DNA from: Trichosphaerium sp. ATCC 40318
Taxonomy: Eukaryota > Discosea > Flabellinia > Trichosidae
Reading direction: 5' to 3'
Assembly (NCBI GenBank): GCA_038496445.1
Contig: JALMLS010000504.1
Coordinates: 62,001 to 126,000 of the forward strand
DNA length: 64,000 nucleotides
Shown here: piece by piece, positions 24,128 through 34,618 of the stretch
How positions within the stretch are numbered: position 1 is the first letter of the stretch
Layout of the letters: every line of letters starts with the position of its first letter
Position numbers and translations under genes: made by a program
Notes under the pieces: generated by a model
Seen by the model: only the letters and a program-made list of their open reading frames with translations
Told to the model about the DNA's origin: nothing
Database searches by the model: none

Positions 24128-25322
24128 GTGGGTGATGTAACAATAATGAAATTTAGATTCGGGTATTTTTTTGAAAGTGACTTAAGTACATACAGGTGAG
24201 TTAGAATCACATGGCATATGTTCACAAGAGTATTAAACTATCTTATGTTGCGCGTGAAACGAAAAAAATATAGTCGGGTATGCATCATGCAATACAAGGT
24301 TCACTTAAACGTACAAGTTACATTGAAAAATAGTATTAATTTTATTACCACATTGGTGAACCTTGGTAAGGGTACGCTCATTACCTGCTCCGAGCGGGTT
24401 AGAGATCTGATTTGTCACAGAAAAAGATTCAACTCGGACAAATAAAAAAAAAACAACGAAAAACTTCACGTGATATTTCACAAAATTCAGGTCATTGCTA
24501 TCTACATAAAGCTATGACCTATGATTATAGGGCGACAACAGTTTGTACCAAGCCATATTGAGCCAGGGAGTTAGATAACTTAGTGACTGTGACCAGCATG
24601 AGTAATTCTGTTATTTGAAATCAATCTAAGCGAAATGGATTGTTTTAATTGAACCAAACTATATTGATTTTTGTCTGGATCTTCTGCTTTCACAACAGGA
24701 TGCGTTTCTTCATAGTTGGGTAGTTCCTATTTTTATGACTAGGGAGAATATTGGGAAGACAAAACAACGAGCTCTCTGGTGTATATAAAGCATACATTAA
24801 GTTTGCTTACACCCTGGTTTAGGAGGTAGTTTTTGAAAAAATAAAGCCCATTTTTTTGATAAACATATGTCGATGTACGTCTTTGTAACAATACATTTAT
24901 ATGGATTTAGTGTACTACAGAGAAATCATAACGACTCACAAACTAAAAAAACTAAGCGTGAACATTTTTAAAAACGGTTTGTAACACGTGTAGAGCATAG
25001 AAACAGGCCGAATAAGGCAGTTCCATATAAACTCAGTCGCGTTCTGAACATATTTTTTTTTTCCTCTGAGCAGTGCACATATGAGTGATTTAACCTCCGA
25101 CTGCAAAAAGCCCAAGCTACATTCATTTCTTTTTTGCTTTTAGTTCGTATTGTTTGATTTTACGAATTCAACATGCCAAGCAACTTTTTTTCTTTTGTTT
25201 TGTCTAACCGCGATCTCTATGATATTGTTGTAATTTCTCTAACTTATATTGTAGTTTAATTGTGAAATCGCCAGGAAGTCCACGCAACTCTTGCTTTTGC
25301 AGAGATCAGGCATCTACATACT
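24128..25322. other. Intergenic between secreted-protein gene and retrotransposon
   Basis: About 1.2 kb, AT-rich, with CACGTG near 24468 and 24986. No plausible exon, tRNA or snRNA was found; open frames are short and of low quality. Confidence 0.45.
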
Positions 25323-25326
25323 ACTG

Positions 25327-25470
25327 TGTAAGAGGGTAAGGTACTCGTGAGTAGTTGTACTAAGCTTGGGTCTGGTTTATTGTTGTCCTTTAAGGACTTA
25401 TTACATTAAGTAGGTGCTCCGGCACCTTCCGGGTTAATCAATGTGATTCATGTCGACTTTCCGCCTTACA
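25327..25470 (-). repeat. 3' LTR
   Basis: 144 bp, TGTAAG...TTACA in plus orientation, same as 34002-34145. It contains a short hairpin (GGTGCTCCGGCACC) that may serve in RNA 3'-end formation. Confidence 0.95.
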
Positions 25471-25489
25471 AGAACTCCCCTTTCCTTTA
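25471..25489 (-). promoter_or_regulatory. Polypurine tract of the retrotransposon
   Basis: Read on the minus strand, TAAAGGAAAGGGGAGTTCT abuts the 3' LTR, the expected position of the plus-strand primer. Confidence 0.75.
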
Positions 25490-25633
25490 GCTATGACTTC
25501 CACGTCATAGCCTCTTGTTCAATAAATCTTTCTTCTACTCCTTCTCTGTTCGTTTTCTTCGTGGATCTACTTAGGCAGCATGGAAACCTTCATAACCAAA
25601 TTTACCAAGTTGTCTTGGAGGTCGATTCTGCTC

Positions 25634-28600
25634 CTAAGTGTGATCTCCACTCAATGATAATGCTATGTCCAATGCAAATATATTATCAAAGTTCTCTATT
25701 ACGTAATCTAACCAATCTCGTAGATCGCCCTTCATGCTGCAATTCTTCATTTGCACCATTAATTTATCTTGTGTTGTTCCGTCTCTAACATATGGTGATC
25801 CTGCTCCCATTATATCCTTTATACTTTTCTTTATCTCTTTCATCTCTAATCTCGGTGCCGCTACCACTATGTCTTTTAATATTCTTCTTAGCATTTCCAT
25901 TCTGTGTGCTGTTCTTGATCTTGTTATTCTTCTTCTAGTCGGTGTTACTCCCTCTGTTTTCTTTATTTCATTCGTCAAACTTTCAACTCCTCCGATATCT
26001 TTCTTCATCATTCTTTCTACATCTTTCTTCGTCATCTCTGCTTTCTCTACGTAATCTTCATCTCCTACTAATCTAATGTTTCCATCTTCATCTTCGAATT
26101 TCTCATACTTTTCTTCTATATATTCTTCTGGTCTTAAGAATGAATCAATAAATGGTTTAATTCTTTCTACGTTTATCACTCTACTCATTTGACTGTCTTC
26201 TGGTAGCTTTAACATTACTGTGTTCCGTCCCATCACTCTTAATATCTCATATGGTCCTCTCCATTTGCATGTAAATTTCCCATGTTTTTCCTTCTTGTAT
26301 GGTACGCTTAGCCATACTAGTTGATCTTCTCTGAAGTCTACCCATCTCCTTCTTTTGTTGTAGTATCTCGCTTGGTCCTTCTTAGCCTTTAATATTGCCT
26401 TCTTCGTGATTTGATATGCATGTCTTAGTCTATGTGCTAATACTTCCGCCCAATGTGCCATATTATATTTATCTGGTATCTGTACTTTCTCTTCTGTCGC
26501 CATATCTAATGGTAATCTCGGTTCCCTTCCAAACATTAGCGCGAATGGTGAGTATTTCGTTGCGTGATGTATCGCCGTCCGGTATGCGTAGAGTGCGTAT
26601 GGTATCCAATAGTCCCAGTCATTTTGACTTTCGTTCACAAATGACTTTAATATTTCTACGATTGTGTGGTTGAATCTCTCCATCTGTCCATCTGTTTGCG
26701 GGTGAAATGCTGTCGTCCTTGCTGGTTTGATGTATAACGCTTCGTATACTCTGTTCATGAATTTTCCTGTGAAATCTCTTCCCTGATCCATCAATACCTG
26801 TTTTGGCATTCCATATCTAAAACAGAATTCTTTTATGAATACTAGTGCTACGTCCGTAGCGTGATGACTCACTAACGGATACGCATCAGTCCACTTTGTA
26901 AAGTGATCTGTTATCACTAATAAATATTTATGTCCTCTCACTGTTGTAGGTAACGGCCCTACTATATCCATTGCTATTAACTCCATTGGTTCTAGAATCG
27001 GAAACGAAACTGCAAATCCTCCTTTTGGTTGACGAGGAGTCTTGGCCTTCTGACATTTTCTACAGGAATCGCACCATTCCTTAACATCAGAGTACATTTG
27101 AGGCCAGTAGAATCTCCTTGAAGCACGATCATAAGTTTTGATGAATCCGAAATGGCCTGCGAAAGGCATATCATGACAAGTTCTCATCACTAAGTTCTGC
27201 AATGACGCTGGTACATAGATTTGAAATTGTTTATCTTTTAGGTTAATCCGTGCCATACTATTCTTCACATGGTACAGTATATTTGTATTTTCATCATATC
27301 TTAGTACCCTCGCCTTTGTAATAAATATCAACTTCTTAAATCCGTATTGTTTTTGAACCCATTGTGGAATTCTTCCCTTGGTGAGGAACTCAATGTATGC
27401 CAACGCTTCTCCATCTTCCCTTTGAGCAGCGCTCCAGTTGATAGGTGCTAGCTTCTCTAATATGTTTACTATGTACGGTTGCCATTCCGTGAATTCATTC
27501 TTCTTTGTGACCGCTTCTTCATTTTCTATCATCCCATCATATAATCCTCTTGTTATTAATAATAATTGTTCTCCTTTGTTTGTTTGCATTATTTCCTTAT
27601 TATCTAAGGTATTTACTCTGGCCAGAGGTGGACGCGTGAGTGCGTCCGCGTCCAAATGCTTTTTCCCGGGTTTATATATTAATTTAAAGTCATAATTTTG
27701 CAATTCTAATAACCAATACGCTACCAGCGCTCTTGGGTTTTGCAAATTCTGGATGTACTCCAGTGGTTTATGATCTGTATAAACTATTAGTTTAAATTGT
27801 GAAAATGATATGTATCCAGCGAACTCCTTAATCGCTAATATTATTCCCAATGTTTCCCTTTCAATTGTTGAGTAATTCTGTTGAGCAGCGTTGAATGTTT
27901 TACTGTAGTATGCTACTACATGTTCTCTCCCATTCACCTTTTGTACTAGCGTCGCTCCTGCTGCTACCTTTGATGCATCTACGTGTATTTCAAACGGTAG
28001 TGTGAAGTCTGGATGCCGTAATATTGGTGGTGTTGTCAACAACTGCTTCAACTTCTCATATGCTTTTTGTTCTGTTGTCGTCCAATTCCATATTGTACCC
28101 TTGTGTTTCAATTGATTAAGCGGGTGTGCCCACTGTGCGTAGTTAGGTACGAATCTTCTGTAATATCCCGTGATCCCAAGGAAACGTTCCAATTCGGCGA
28201 TGCAGGTAGGTGGTGGTGCCTCGTCTATCAACTTGATAATTCTAGGATTTGTTGCAATACCATTCGCCGACACGACGTGTCCCAAGAACTCTACCTCATC
28301 TTTAAAAAGCACAGTCTTCGAAGCTTTAAGCATTACATTGTGCTCTTCCAGGCGGTCAAACATGAGTTTAAGATGCACTAGGTGCTCTTCAAAACTCTGA
28401 CTGAATACTATGATATCATCAACATAACAAAGGCACGTCTGCCAGAGAAGTCCGGATAACATCAAATTCATTTGCCTTTGGAACGTAGCCTGTGCATTTT
28501 TCAAACCGAAAGGCATTCCTAACCATTCGTACAAACCCCAGGGTGTCGCAAACGCTGTCTTAGGTCTGCTTTCTTCTGACATCATGATTTGCCAGTACCC

Positions 28601-29109
28601 TGAAATTGCATCAAACAAGCTGAAGTATTTCGCTCTAGCCAGCACCTCCAGTAGTTCTGTTACCCTTGGTAATGGATGCACATCTTTCTTTGTAATCTTA
28701 TTTAGCGCTCTATAATCTATACAGAAGCGCCATGATCCATCCTTTTTCTTAACCAAAACTACTGGCACTGACCATTGTGACTTTGACGGTTGTATCACTC
28801 CTTGCTCTAACATTTTCTCCATTTCTTCTCTTACTATAGCTCTCTTATGTGAGTTAAGTGGTCTATATGGTATGTGTACTGGCTTCTTTCCTTCTTCCGT
28901 TTCAATATGGTGTTCCATTCCTTTCGCGTTCGCTGGCTTCTTCAACTTGGATGTGAATCTATCCAGATGTCCTGCCATGAACCTGTATGCTCTTTCTCTC
29001 TGCTCCTCCGTTAGCTTAGATCCTTCCATTTTAAATAAATCTTTCGCTTTCTTAATATCTTCTTCCTGTACTTGTTTCTCTTCCTCTTTCATCTTCTTTA
29101 TCTCATTCA
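25634..29109 (-). CDS. Retrotransposon pol: reverse transcriptase, RNase H, integrase
   Basis: An open frame of about 1150 codons. RT: PSKSQWSVPVVLVKKKDGSW, LFDAISGYWQIMM, the catalytic FCYVDDIIVFS (YVDD box) and EFLGHVVSANGI. RNase H: IHVDASKVAAGATL, IERETLGIILAIKEF, YTDHKPLEYI and LDADALTRPP. Integrase: zinc-binding HHCC (H..H in CHDMPFAGHFGF, CDSCRKC), then the DDE core (AMDIVGPLPTT, VLMDQGRDF, then the glutamate in TDGQMERFNH). A GPY/F-type C-terminal module follows (KWRGPYEILRVMGRNTVML). All catalytic residues are present. The frame opens directly at the edge of the internal insert; no stop codons interrupt it. A C-terminal extension of about 130 residues after the GPY module has no recognised domain. 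Confidence 0.95.
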
Positions 29110-29123
29110 GGTCTGAAAATTAT

Positions 29124-29590
29124 CATGGTATTATACCATATTTTATGGTATAATCACCTTTTATGGTACAAGCTCAGTATAATCCATAATTATACCATAT
29201 AATTATACCATAAAATATGGTATAATACCATGTTTTTTGGACAAATGGTATAACAGCCATTATACCATGTTTATACCATATTTCAATTTATAGAATATAA
29301 TTATACCATAAAACATGGTACTATACCATGGTATTATACCACATTTTACAGTACATTATACCATGCATTATACCATATAATTATACCATAAAACATGGTA
29401 CTATACCATGGTATTATACTGCATTTTAAAGTATATTATACCATGCATTATACCATATAATTATACCATAAAATACGGTATAATACCATGGTATTATACC
29501 ATATTTTACAGTATTGTATACCGTGCATTATACCATATAATTATACCATAAAATGTGGTATTATACCGTGGTATTATACCATATAAGTAT
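29124..29590. repeat. Palindromic ATGGTATAAT repeats, left arm, with about 80-bp tandem units
   Basis: From about 29303 a unit of roughly 80 bp (starting TTATACCATAAAACATGGTA) is repeated three to four times with few changes. The whole arm is built from TTATACCAT and its complement, so it can fold into many cruciforms. Confidence 0.85.
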
Positions 29591-29896
29591 AAGTTAGTCA
29601 AAGCTCACTTGGTCTATACTTGATTTAATAGCCTTTGGCCCTACACAAACGCCATACCACACAATGCTTTGACAGTAGCCGTTATTGAACATAATTGGCA
29701 TATAAATGTGTGAAAAACAGTTTTAAGAGAGAAATCTGGTAATGCGCCCCAATTGTGGGCGTTTTAGGGATAAATTGGCCAATTTTCTCCAATTGACAGT
29801 ATTTGAGGAAGAAACCACTCCACATACCCCATGTTAGAACACTACAGTGGTAGACACACCAAAAACGCGTTTAGCGCTTGAAAAATGCCCATTCGC

Positions 29897-29922
29897 AAAA
29901 AACCTCCAGTTGGAGGTTTTTT
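29897..29922. repeat. Perfect hairpin, 12-bp stem, 2-nt loop
   Basis: AAAAAACCTCCA pairs with TGGAGGTTTTTT around GT. A run of T follows, as in a terminator-like or folded-DNA end. It lies near the middle of the nested insert. Confidence 0.85.
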
Positions 29923-30764
29923 TCCCCAGCTTTCATTTTTTTCTCCCCTCCATAGGCATTTTTACACTCAATCAACGCCATACAGCCTCATTTACCAAAT
30001 CAGGAGCAAAATTATTTATTTTTTTTTGACATTTTTGATATACGCTCCAATGCATGTTAAAACGCGTGAATAGTGCTATAAGGCCAAGTTGTTTCAGAGC
30101 CTACCCATTTTTTGAGTTTTTTGGTTTTTTTTGGATTTTTTTGGATTTTTTTGAATTTTTCCCTACTAAATGCCCGCATTTGCCAGAACAGATAGCATTT
30201 AGGCTTCACACCCATGTGTTGACCTTACGAGTGATATTGTAAACCAATTGGCTAAGTCAGAGCACAAAACTAAGTCTTGTCCAGTTTATCGCCCGCACAA
30301 CACAAGGTACGCTAAAAGTAGTTGTTTTGAAGCCGCTTGCCATAGGTTTTAACCAAGCTAAATAGATGATAAAAAAAAAACCAAGATGTGTTAGCTAACA
30401 GGTACGATTCCGCTAGAACTTGTTTCCGATGAAGTTGGCAGTTATTTTCATTTCTTTGTTTTAGTCTTGGTTTGGCTCCACCACACAGGTCATTTGTTAC
30501 TCCCAGTGCTGCCACCACAACAAAACAGCAATTTTTGTACGACTATTTATTTTGTGCATCAAGCCTTCACTAATTCTTCTTCTAGTTTTCATGCTATGTC
30601 CATTCGATGCACTTACAGCAAGTACAATATTTTTTTTGAAGGTTATTTGATGTGTCAACTACCACAAAAGAGGATATGGACAAAACCAAAGGTCACGGAT
30701 GTAAACAAAAAAATGTATTAATAAATGTGGTTTTATTATTAGAACAGTTTTTACACAGTATAAT

Positions 30765-31062
30765 ACACTTGGTTTTGTGGTATAATCTACCAAGTTTTAA
30801 GGTATAATATACCAGACTTTGTGGTATTATACTGTGTTTTATACCATGTTTTATGGTAGAATTATACCATATATTGCATTTTTTCAGGTGAAAAAATATG
30901 GTATAAATTCGCACTTTCTACTGCATATTTATGGTATAATTTGGCTGTTTTATGGTATAAATCCTTTGATTTATGGTATATTATACTGGAATTTGTGGTA
31001 TAAAATTGTAATCAATGGTATAATTATACCACAAATTCATGGTATCTACCATAAAAACAGCT
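30765..31062. repeat. Palindromic ATGGTATAAT repeats, right arm
   Basis: About a dozen copies of GGTATAAT or ATTATACC separated by 10-20 bp, more diverged than the left arm and mostly in the GGTATA orientation. Confidence 0.8.
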
Positions 31063-31077
31063 CGAGAATTTTAGACC

Positions 31078-31777
31078 TGTTTGTATAATCTATATCTAGT
31101 ACTGATACTTCGTCTTCTTCCGTTACCGGTGTGAATCTCGCTAGATTGCATTTCGCTGGTATGAATTTTGCTTTGTTTGTCATATTCATCACTTGTACCA
31201 GTACCTTTGACTTCACTACTCTTCCGCATGTTCTCGCTAATTGTACTCCAAATCTTTTTAATAAATAATTGTGTCCGTCAAACTCGTCTTCCTTATGTGC
31301 TTCTACTATTCCCTCTTTGAATGATACAGGTGTTGTCAGATTAACCCAAAACATTACTTGTGAATACTTTGGTATCTTAATCCTGTTGCTTGTCATCACG
31401 TTCGCAGCCTCCGCCTTTTCTGCTTTTTCTTTCGTGTATGTAATCCTTATTTCTTCACCAATCTCGTTCTTGACTGTCTCTTTGTTGAATGATATCGACA
31501 AGCCGAACGCCTTCATCATATTCGTTCCTAATAATAACGGATATCGGAAGTTCTTGACTACAAAGCAGTTTACGTTCTTCTTAAGTGTTCCGAATGTAAT
31601 TGGTACTGTAGTTGTTCCTACAACGTTCAGTGTTGAATTGTTAGCTGTGTACACTGGTTGGTCGTGTTCCTTAAATATTCTTCCGTTTCTTTTTAACCTC
31701 TTTACTAATGCAAGGTCAATAATACTACAAGAGGCACTCGAATCTAACACTGTCTTGATCATCTTGATCTTTCCCAC
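31078..31777 (-). CDS. Retrotransposon aspartic protease
   Basis: The frame overlaps the gag end by about 50 bases in another phase, so it is probably made by ribosomal frameshifting. It opens GKIKMIKTVLDSSASCSIID, where D-S-S replaces the usual D-T/S-G of retropepsins. Then come KEHDQPVYTANNSTLNVVG, RYPLLLGTNMMKAFGL (the 'ILG' hairpin-like motif) and a long linker ending VLDIDYTN. It stops just inside the nested insert at 31046 if translated on. The variant active-site triplet may be natural for the family or a loss of function. Confidence 0.75.
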
Positions 31778-33950
31778 CGACGTTCTTAATGTGTTTTAGA
31801 TTGTTATTTCTCTCCTCTACCCTCTCTTTGGTAGTGAAACTCCTTTTGTGTTTGAAGGTTGGTCTCTCCTCGTTAACAACCTTTTTTATCTTATCTTGTT
31901 GTTCTTCTGTTATCTTATTCTTCTCTCGCTGTTCGAATCTATTGTTCTCACATGTGTGGCCGGTAAACAAACGTGCTACTTTATAATTTGAACCGCTCCA
32001 TATGCTTTTATTAGGACGTTTACGCTCGTCCGAAACAAACACATCTTCGCGTTTAACTGGGCACTCTTTAGCCGTGTGAAAGTATCCTTTGCATCTACTA
32101 CACACCACGTCTGTGTTACCTCTACCTCTCGTTCTTGTTCTATCCTCTCCCCCTCTGTTCCATCGTCTCTCCTCTCTCTCTCTGTTATCTTGCCAATTTC
32201 TACGCTCTTGCGTATCTCTTCTGTCATATCCTCCTCTGTATCCTCCTCGATATCCTCCTTGATATCCTCTTTGATATCCTCCTCGGTATCCTCCTCGATA
32301 TCCTCCTCTGTATCTTCCTCTGTATCCTTTTTGTTGACCTCTCTGTGCGTATCTTCCCTGTTGGTATGGTACATCTCGATCGAATCTTCCTTTATCTCTT
32401 GTCTCAGTGTATCTGGTATCTCTTTCCTTATTCCTATTTAATTCTCGCTTTTTCCATAGCTTCCGTTCTTTATCTTCTTCTCTCTTTTTATCGTTTTGCC
32501 ATTTACGCTTGCTTCCAACCTTCGTGGTCTTAATTATGTTAACCTCCTGTGTATGAGACGTTCTTCTGTTGTCTCTATTGCGTGCGAACGTCTTAACCTT
32601 CTTCGCTTCTTCTACTCCCGTGATGTATTTTAATACCTTCTCGAATATATACTTCTCCGGATTGTCGCCGAATTTCACTTCCAATTTGAGCTTCAGCGTT
32701 GATAATAACCCTCTGTAGAACTCTCCGTACTGTCTCGCCTTCGATACTTGTCCTAGTTTCGCGTACTTATCTACTAACGCTCTGTATTCTTCTATGCTCT
32801 GATCCTTTGTTTGCTTCAGATCTTCCAGCATTATACGCGCCTGCTTACGTTGTATTGTTGGGCTGTACGCACGTATCAATGCCAATACCGCCGCCACCGG
32901 GTCGAATGTATATTTATCTTTACTCAATAAATCATTGACCTTTCCTTTTGCCAAAATTCTTAATGCGAATATATATCCTCGTTTGCCCAGATTGAATCCG
33001 TTCGCCATGTGTTGTACGCCCGTGAGGTATTTATCCAATCCTACCGATGACATCTTGCCGTCTCCGAATGTTGTGAAGGAACTAGCGATGTTGCCTATGC
33101 TGGATAATTTACCTTCACAATCGTGCCAGTCGTTTCCGATGCAATTGCCATCACTCCCTTTGACTCCGTGCGGCAAGAAGTTATAAATAGCTTGTCTTTC
33201 TTCTTCCGTACAATAGTCATCACTAATGGTCTCCATATATCGTCTGCTCGGCAATCCTTTGCTGATGCTATCTCTTGAAGTATCATCCCTTTCTTCGTCT
33301 GAATCCTCTACTGCGATAATATTTTTCTTCTCTTCTTTAATATACTCTCCCATAGTACTCCGTGATTCATATTCTGCTTCATCCATCTCTCTGTTGTTGT
33401 GGGGTGATCTGTTCTTCTCTGGTTCTTGCTCCGGTCGTTCCGATACCATAGATAATGCTTCTGTTCTCCGTCTTTTAGCTGGAGTTGACGTAGCTACTGG
33501 TGATCTGTTCCGACTTCGTTTTCGTGCCACCGTTTGTCGCAGTTGCTCCATTTGTCGTTGAATCGATCTCTGTTGTAATTCTAACTTCTCCATCTGTCGA
33601 ATGTCGTTTTCTTCATTGCTCGATTCGCTATCGGAGTCTTCACGTGATATTTTTCTTCTTTTTCTAGACTCCGTATCCCGTTCGCTTCTTTCCGGGCTGT
33701 ATGACCGTTGTTTTATATTGCGTACTGGTCTTTCTAGCTCCCCATCTTCGGAGTCATCATCGTCGGTGTCGGATCGCTTTCCATCTTTCGTCGCTTGCTT
33801 GTTATCCCGTAAGCTTTTATCCTTGGCTGTGTTAATTAATTCATTCAAACTAGTGTCCAAATGTGGCGGTAATATGTTATCCTGATAATTATATCCCATG
33901 CTATAGTCATCTAGTAACGTATCGTTATCATCCTTGTTCCCTGTCTCCAT
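31725..33950 (-). CDS. Retrotransposon Gag
   Basis: About 740 residues from the ATG at 33950 (METGNKDDNDTLLDDYSM). The N-terminal third is charged and disordered (SRKRRKISREDSDSESSN). A retrotransposon gag core follows (YIFALRILAKGKVNDLLSK, QARIMLEDLKQTKDQSIEEY, YRGLLSTLKLKLEVKF). Then an RGG/YRGG-rich RNA-binding stretch at 32225-32340 and a zinc knuckle (CSRCKGYFHTAKEC, C-x2-C-x4-H-x4-C). Gag coats the element RNA and forms the particle. The frame is intact. Confidence 0.9.
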   Translation of the reverse strand: METGNKDDNDTLLDDYSMGYNYQDNILPPHLDTSLNELINTAKDKSLRDNKQATKDGKRSDTDDDDSEDGELERPVRNIKQRSYSPERSERDTESRKRRKISREDSDSESSNEENDIRQMEKLELQQRSIQRQMEQLRQTVARKRSRNRSPVATSTPAKRRRTEALSMVSERPEQEPEKNRSPHNNREMDEAEYESRSTMGEYIKEEKKNIIAVEDSDEERDDTSRDSISKGLPSRRYMETISDDYCTEEERQAIYNFLPHGVKGSDGNCIGNDWHDCEGKLSSIGNIASSFTTFGDGKMSSVGLDKYLTGVQHMANGFNLGKRGYIFALRILAKGKVNDLLSKDKYTFDPVAAVLALIRAYSPTIQRKQARIMLEDLKQTKDQSIEEYRALVDKYAKLGQVSKARQYGEFYRGLLSTLKLKLEVKFGDNPEKYIFEKVLKYITGVEEAKKVKTFARNRDNRRTSHTQEVNIIKTTKVGSKRKWQNDKKREEDKERKLWKKRELNRNKERDTRYTETRDKGRFDRDVPYQQGRYAQRGQQKGYRGRYRGGYRGGYRGGYQRGYQGGYRGGYRGGYDRRDTQERRNWQDNREREERRWNRGGEDRTRTRGRGNTDVVCSRCKGYFHTAKECPVKREDVFVSDERKRPNKSIWSGSNYKVARLFTGHTCENNRFEQREKNKITEEQQDKIKKVVNEERPTFKHKRSFTTKERVEERNNNLKHIKNVGGKDQDDQDSVRFECLL

Positions 33951-33983
33951 CTTATGATCTCCGTGACTTATGTAGATCAAAGA

Positions 33984-33999
33984 CTGCTGCGTGTCGCCA
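33984..33999 (-). promoter_or_regulatory. Primer-binding site of the retrotransposon
   Basis: On the minus strand TGGCGACACGCAGCAG lies 2 nt after the 5' LTR and starts with the TGG that pairs with a tRNA CCA end. The tRNA was not identified. Confidence 0.65.
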
Positions 34000-34001
34000 A
34001 A

Positions 34002-34145
34002 TGTAAGAGGGTAAGGTACTCGTGAGTAGTTGTACTAAGCTTGGGTCTGGTTTATTGTTGTCCTTTAAGGACTTATTACATTAAGTAGGTGCTCCGGCAC
34101 CTTCCGGGTTAATCAATGTGATTCATGTCGACTTTCCGCCTTACA
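34002..34145 (-). repeat. 5' LTR
   Basis: 144 bp, apparently identical to 25327-25470; followed on the plus strand by ACTG, matching the bases before the other LTR. Confidence 0.95.
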
Positions 34146-34149
34146 ACTG

Positions 34150-34618
34150 TTGTAACTTTTTTTATCCTTGTACATCTAATTGTATCAACTTTTTGAGATG
34201 TATGAGCAAGAAGCTTCCCTAAAGTATCACGTGATAAATAAAAGAGTTAAATTCATGCATTGTAAGAGCCTTTTGTTTATTAATCGTCTTTACATTCCTT
34301 GAAGCCATCCCAGTGAGTGCAATGTCTACGCCAAAAAGAAGAGAGAATGTGCTTGAGAAACGTTAACGGCATTCTTAGATCAGCTACAAAGAATCTTCAA
34401 CTGGGTTCTAAAGTACACCTGATAAATTTCCAACAGATCCTTTCTTTCAAAGTTTGTGGTAATAGTGAACACTGCCAAGGCGAACGAAACATGGCGGCCA
34501 GAACAAACTCGGAGTATCATGATACCAGACATCGATATCCAGTACAATTGTCAAAAATGACAACGTTCAAAGCAACACAGTATTTGAAATACTTTTTTTA
34601 TTTTGTATTTGTTTACAT
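34150..34618. other. Spacer between retrotransposon and AAA+ gene
   Basis: No coding exon supported; one TCACGTGA near 34227. Confidence 0.45.

Larger units (their letters stand above)
29110..31077. mobile_element. 1.97-kb insert with terminal inverted repeats, nested in the retrotransposon
   Basis: The ends are GGTCTGAAAATT (29110-29121) and AATTTTAGACC (31067-31077), an inverted repeat with one mismatch/indel. The insert lies exactly between the protease and RT frames; without it the two frames are in phase. It codes for nothing recognisable. Both arms are full of TATACCAT/ATGGTATA palindromes and the middle has a perfect hairpin. On the coding (minus) strand its ends read AG|GTCT and TTTTCAG|A, so it also carries GT-AG intron-like borders. 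No target-site duplication is seen. It is probably a non-autonomous DNA transposon, possibly introner-like. Confidence 0.65.
25327..34145 (-). mobile_element. Ty3/gypsy-type LTR retrotransposon, 8.8 kb, complete ends
   Basis: Two 144-bp LTRs (25327-25470 and 34002-34145) look identical by eye, begin TGTAAG and end TTACA, and are flanked by the same 4 bp (ACTG, 25323-25326 and 34146-34149), a target-site duplication. The coding strand is minus: 5' LTR at the right, primer-binding site, gag, protease, RT-RNase H-integrase, polypurine tract, 3' LTR. Integrase lies downstream of RNase H, which is the Ty3/gypsy order. Identical LTRs imply a recent insertion. A 1.97-kb insert separates the protease and RT reading frames. 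The element sits 470 bp beyond the 3' end of the AAA+ gene. Confidence 0.92.

Noticed and set aside
24335-24420. Possible tRNA or small structured RNA (AAGGTTCAC...GTGAACCTT)
   Set aside because: No cloverleaf or B-box; inverted repeat only.
29110-31077. Simple spliceosomal intron explanation of the insert
   Set aside because: Splicing at GTCT...CAG would put a stop just after the junction; removal at the TIR ends keeps frame instead. Kept only as the introner hypothesis.
32076-32533. Ser/Leu-rich open frames on the plus strand over gag
   Set aside because: Shadows of the YRGG-coding repeat of gag.
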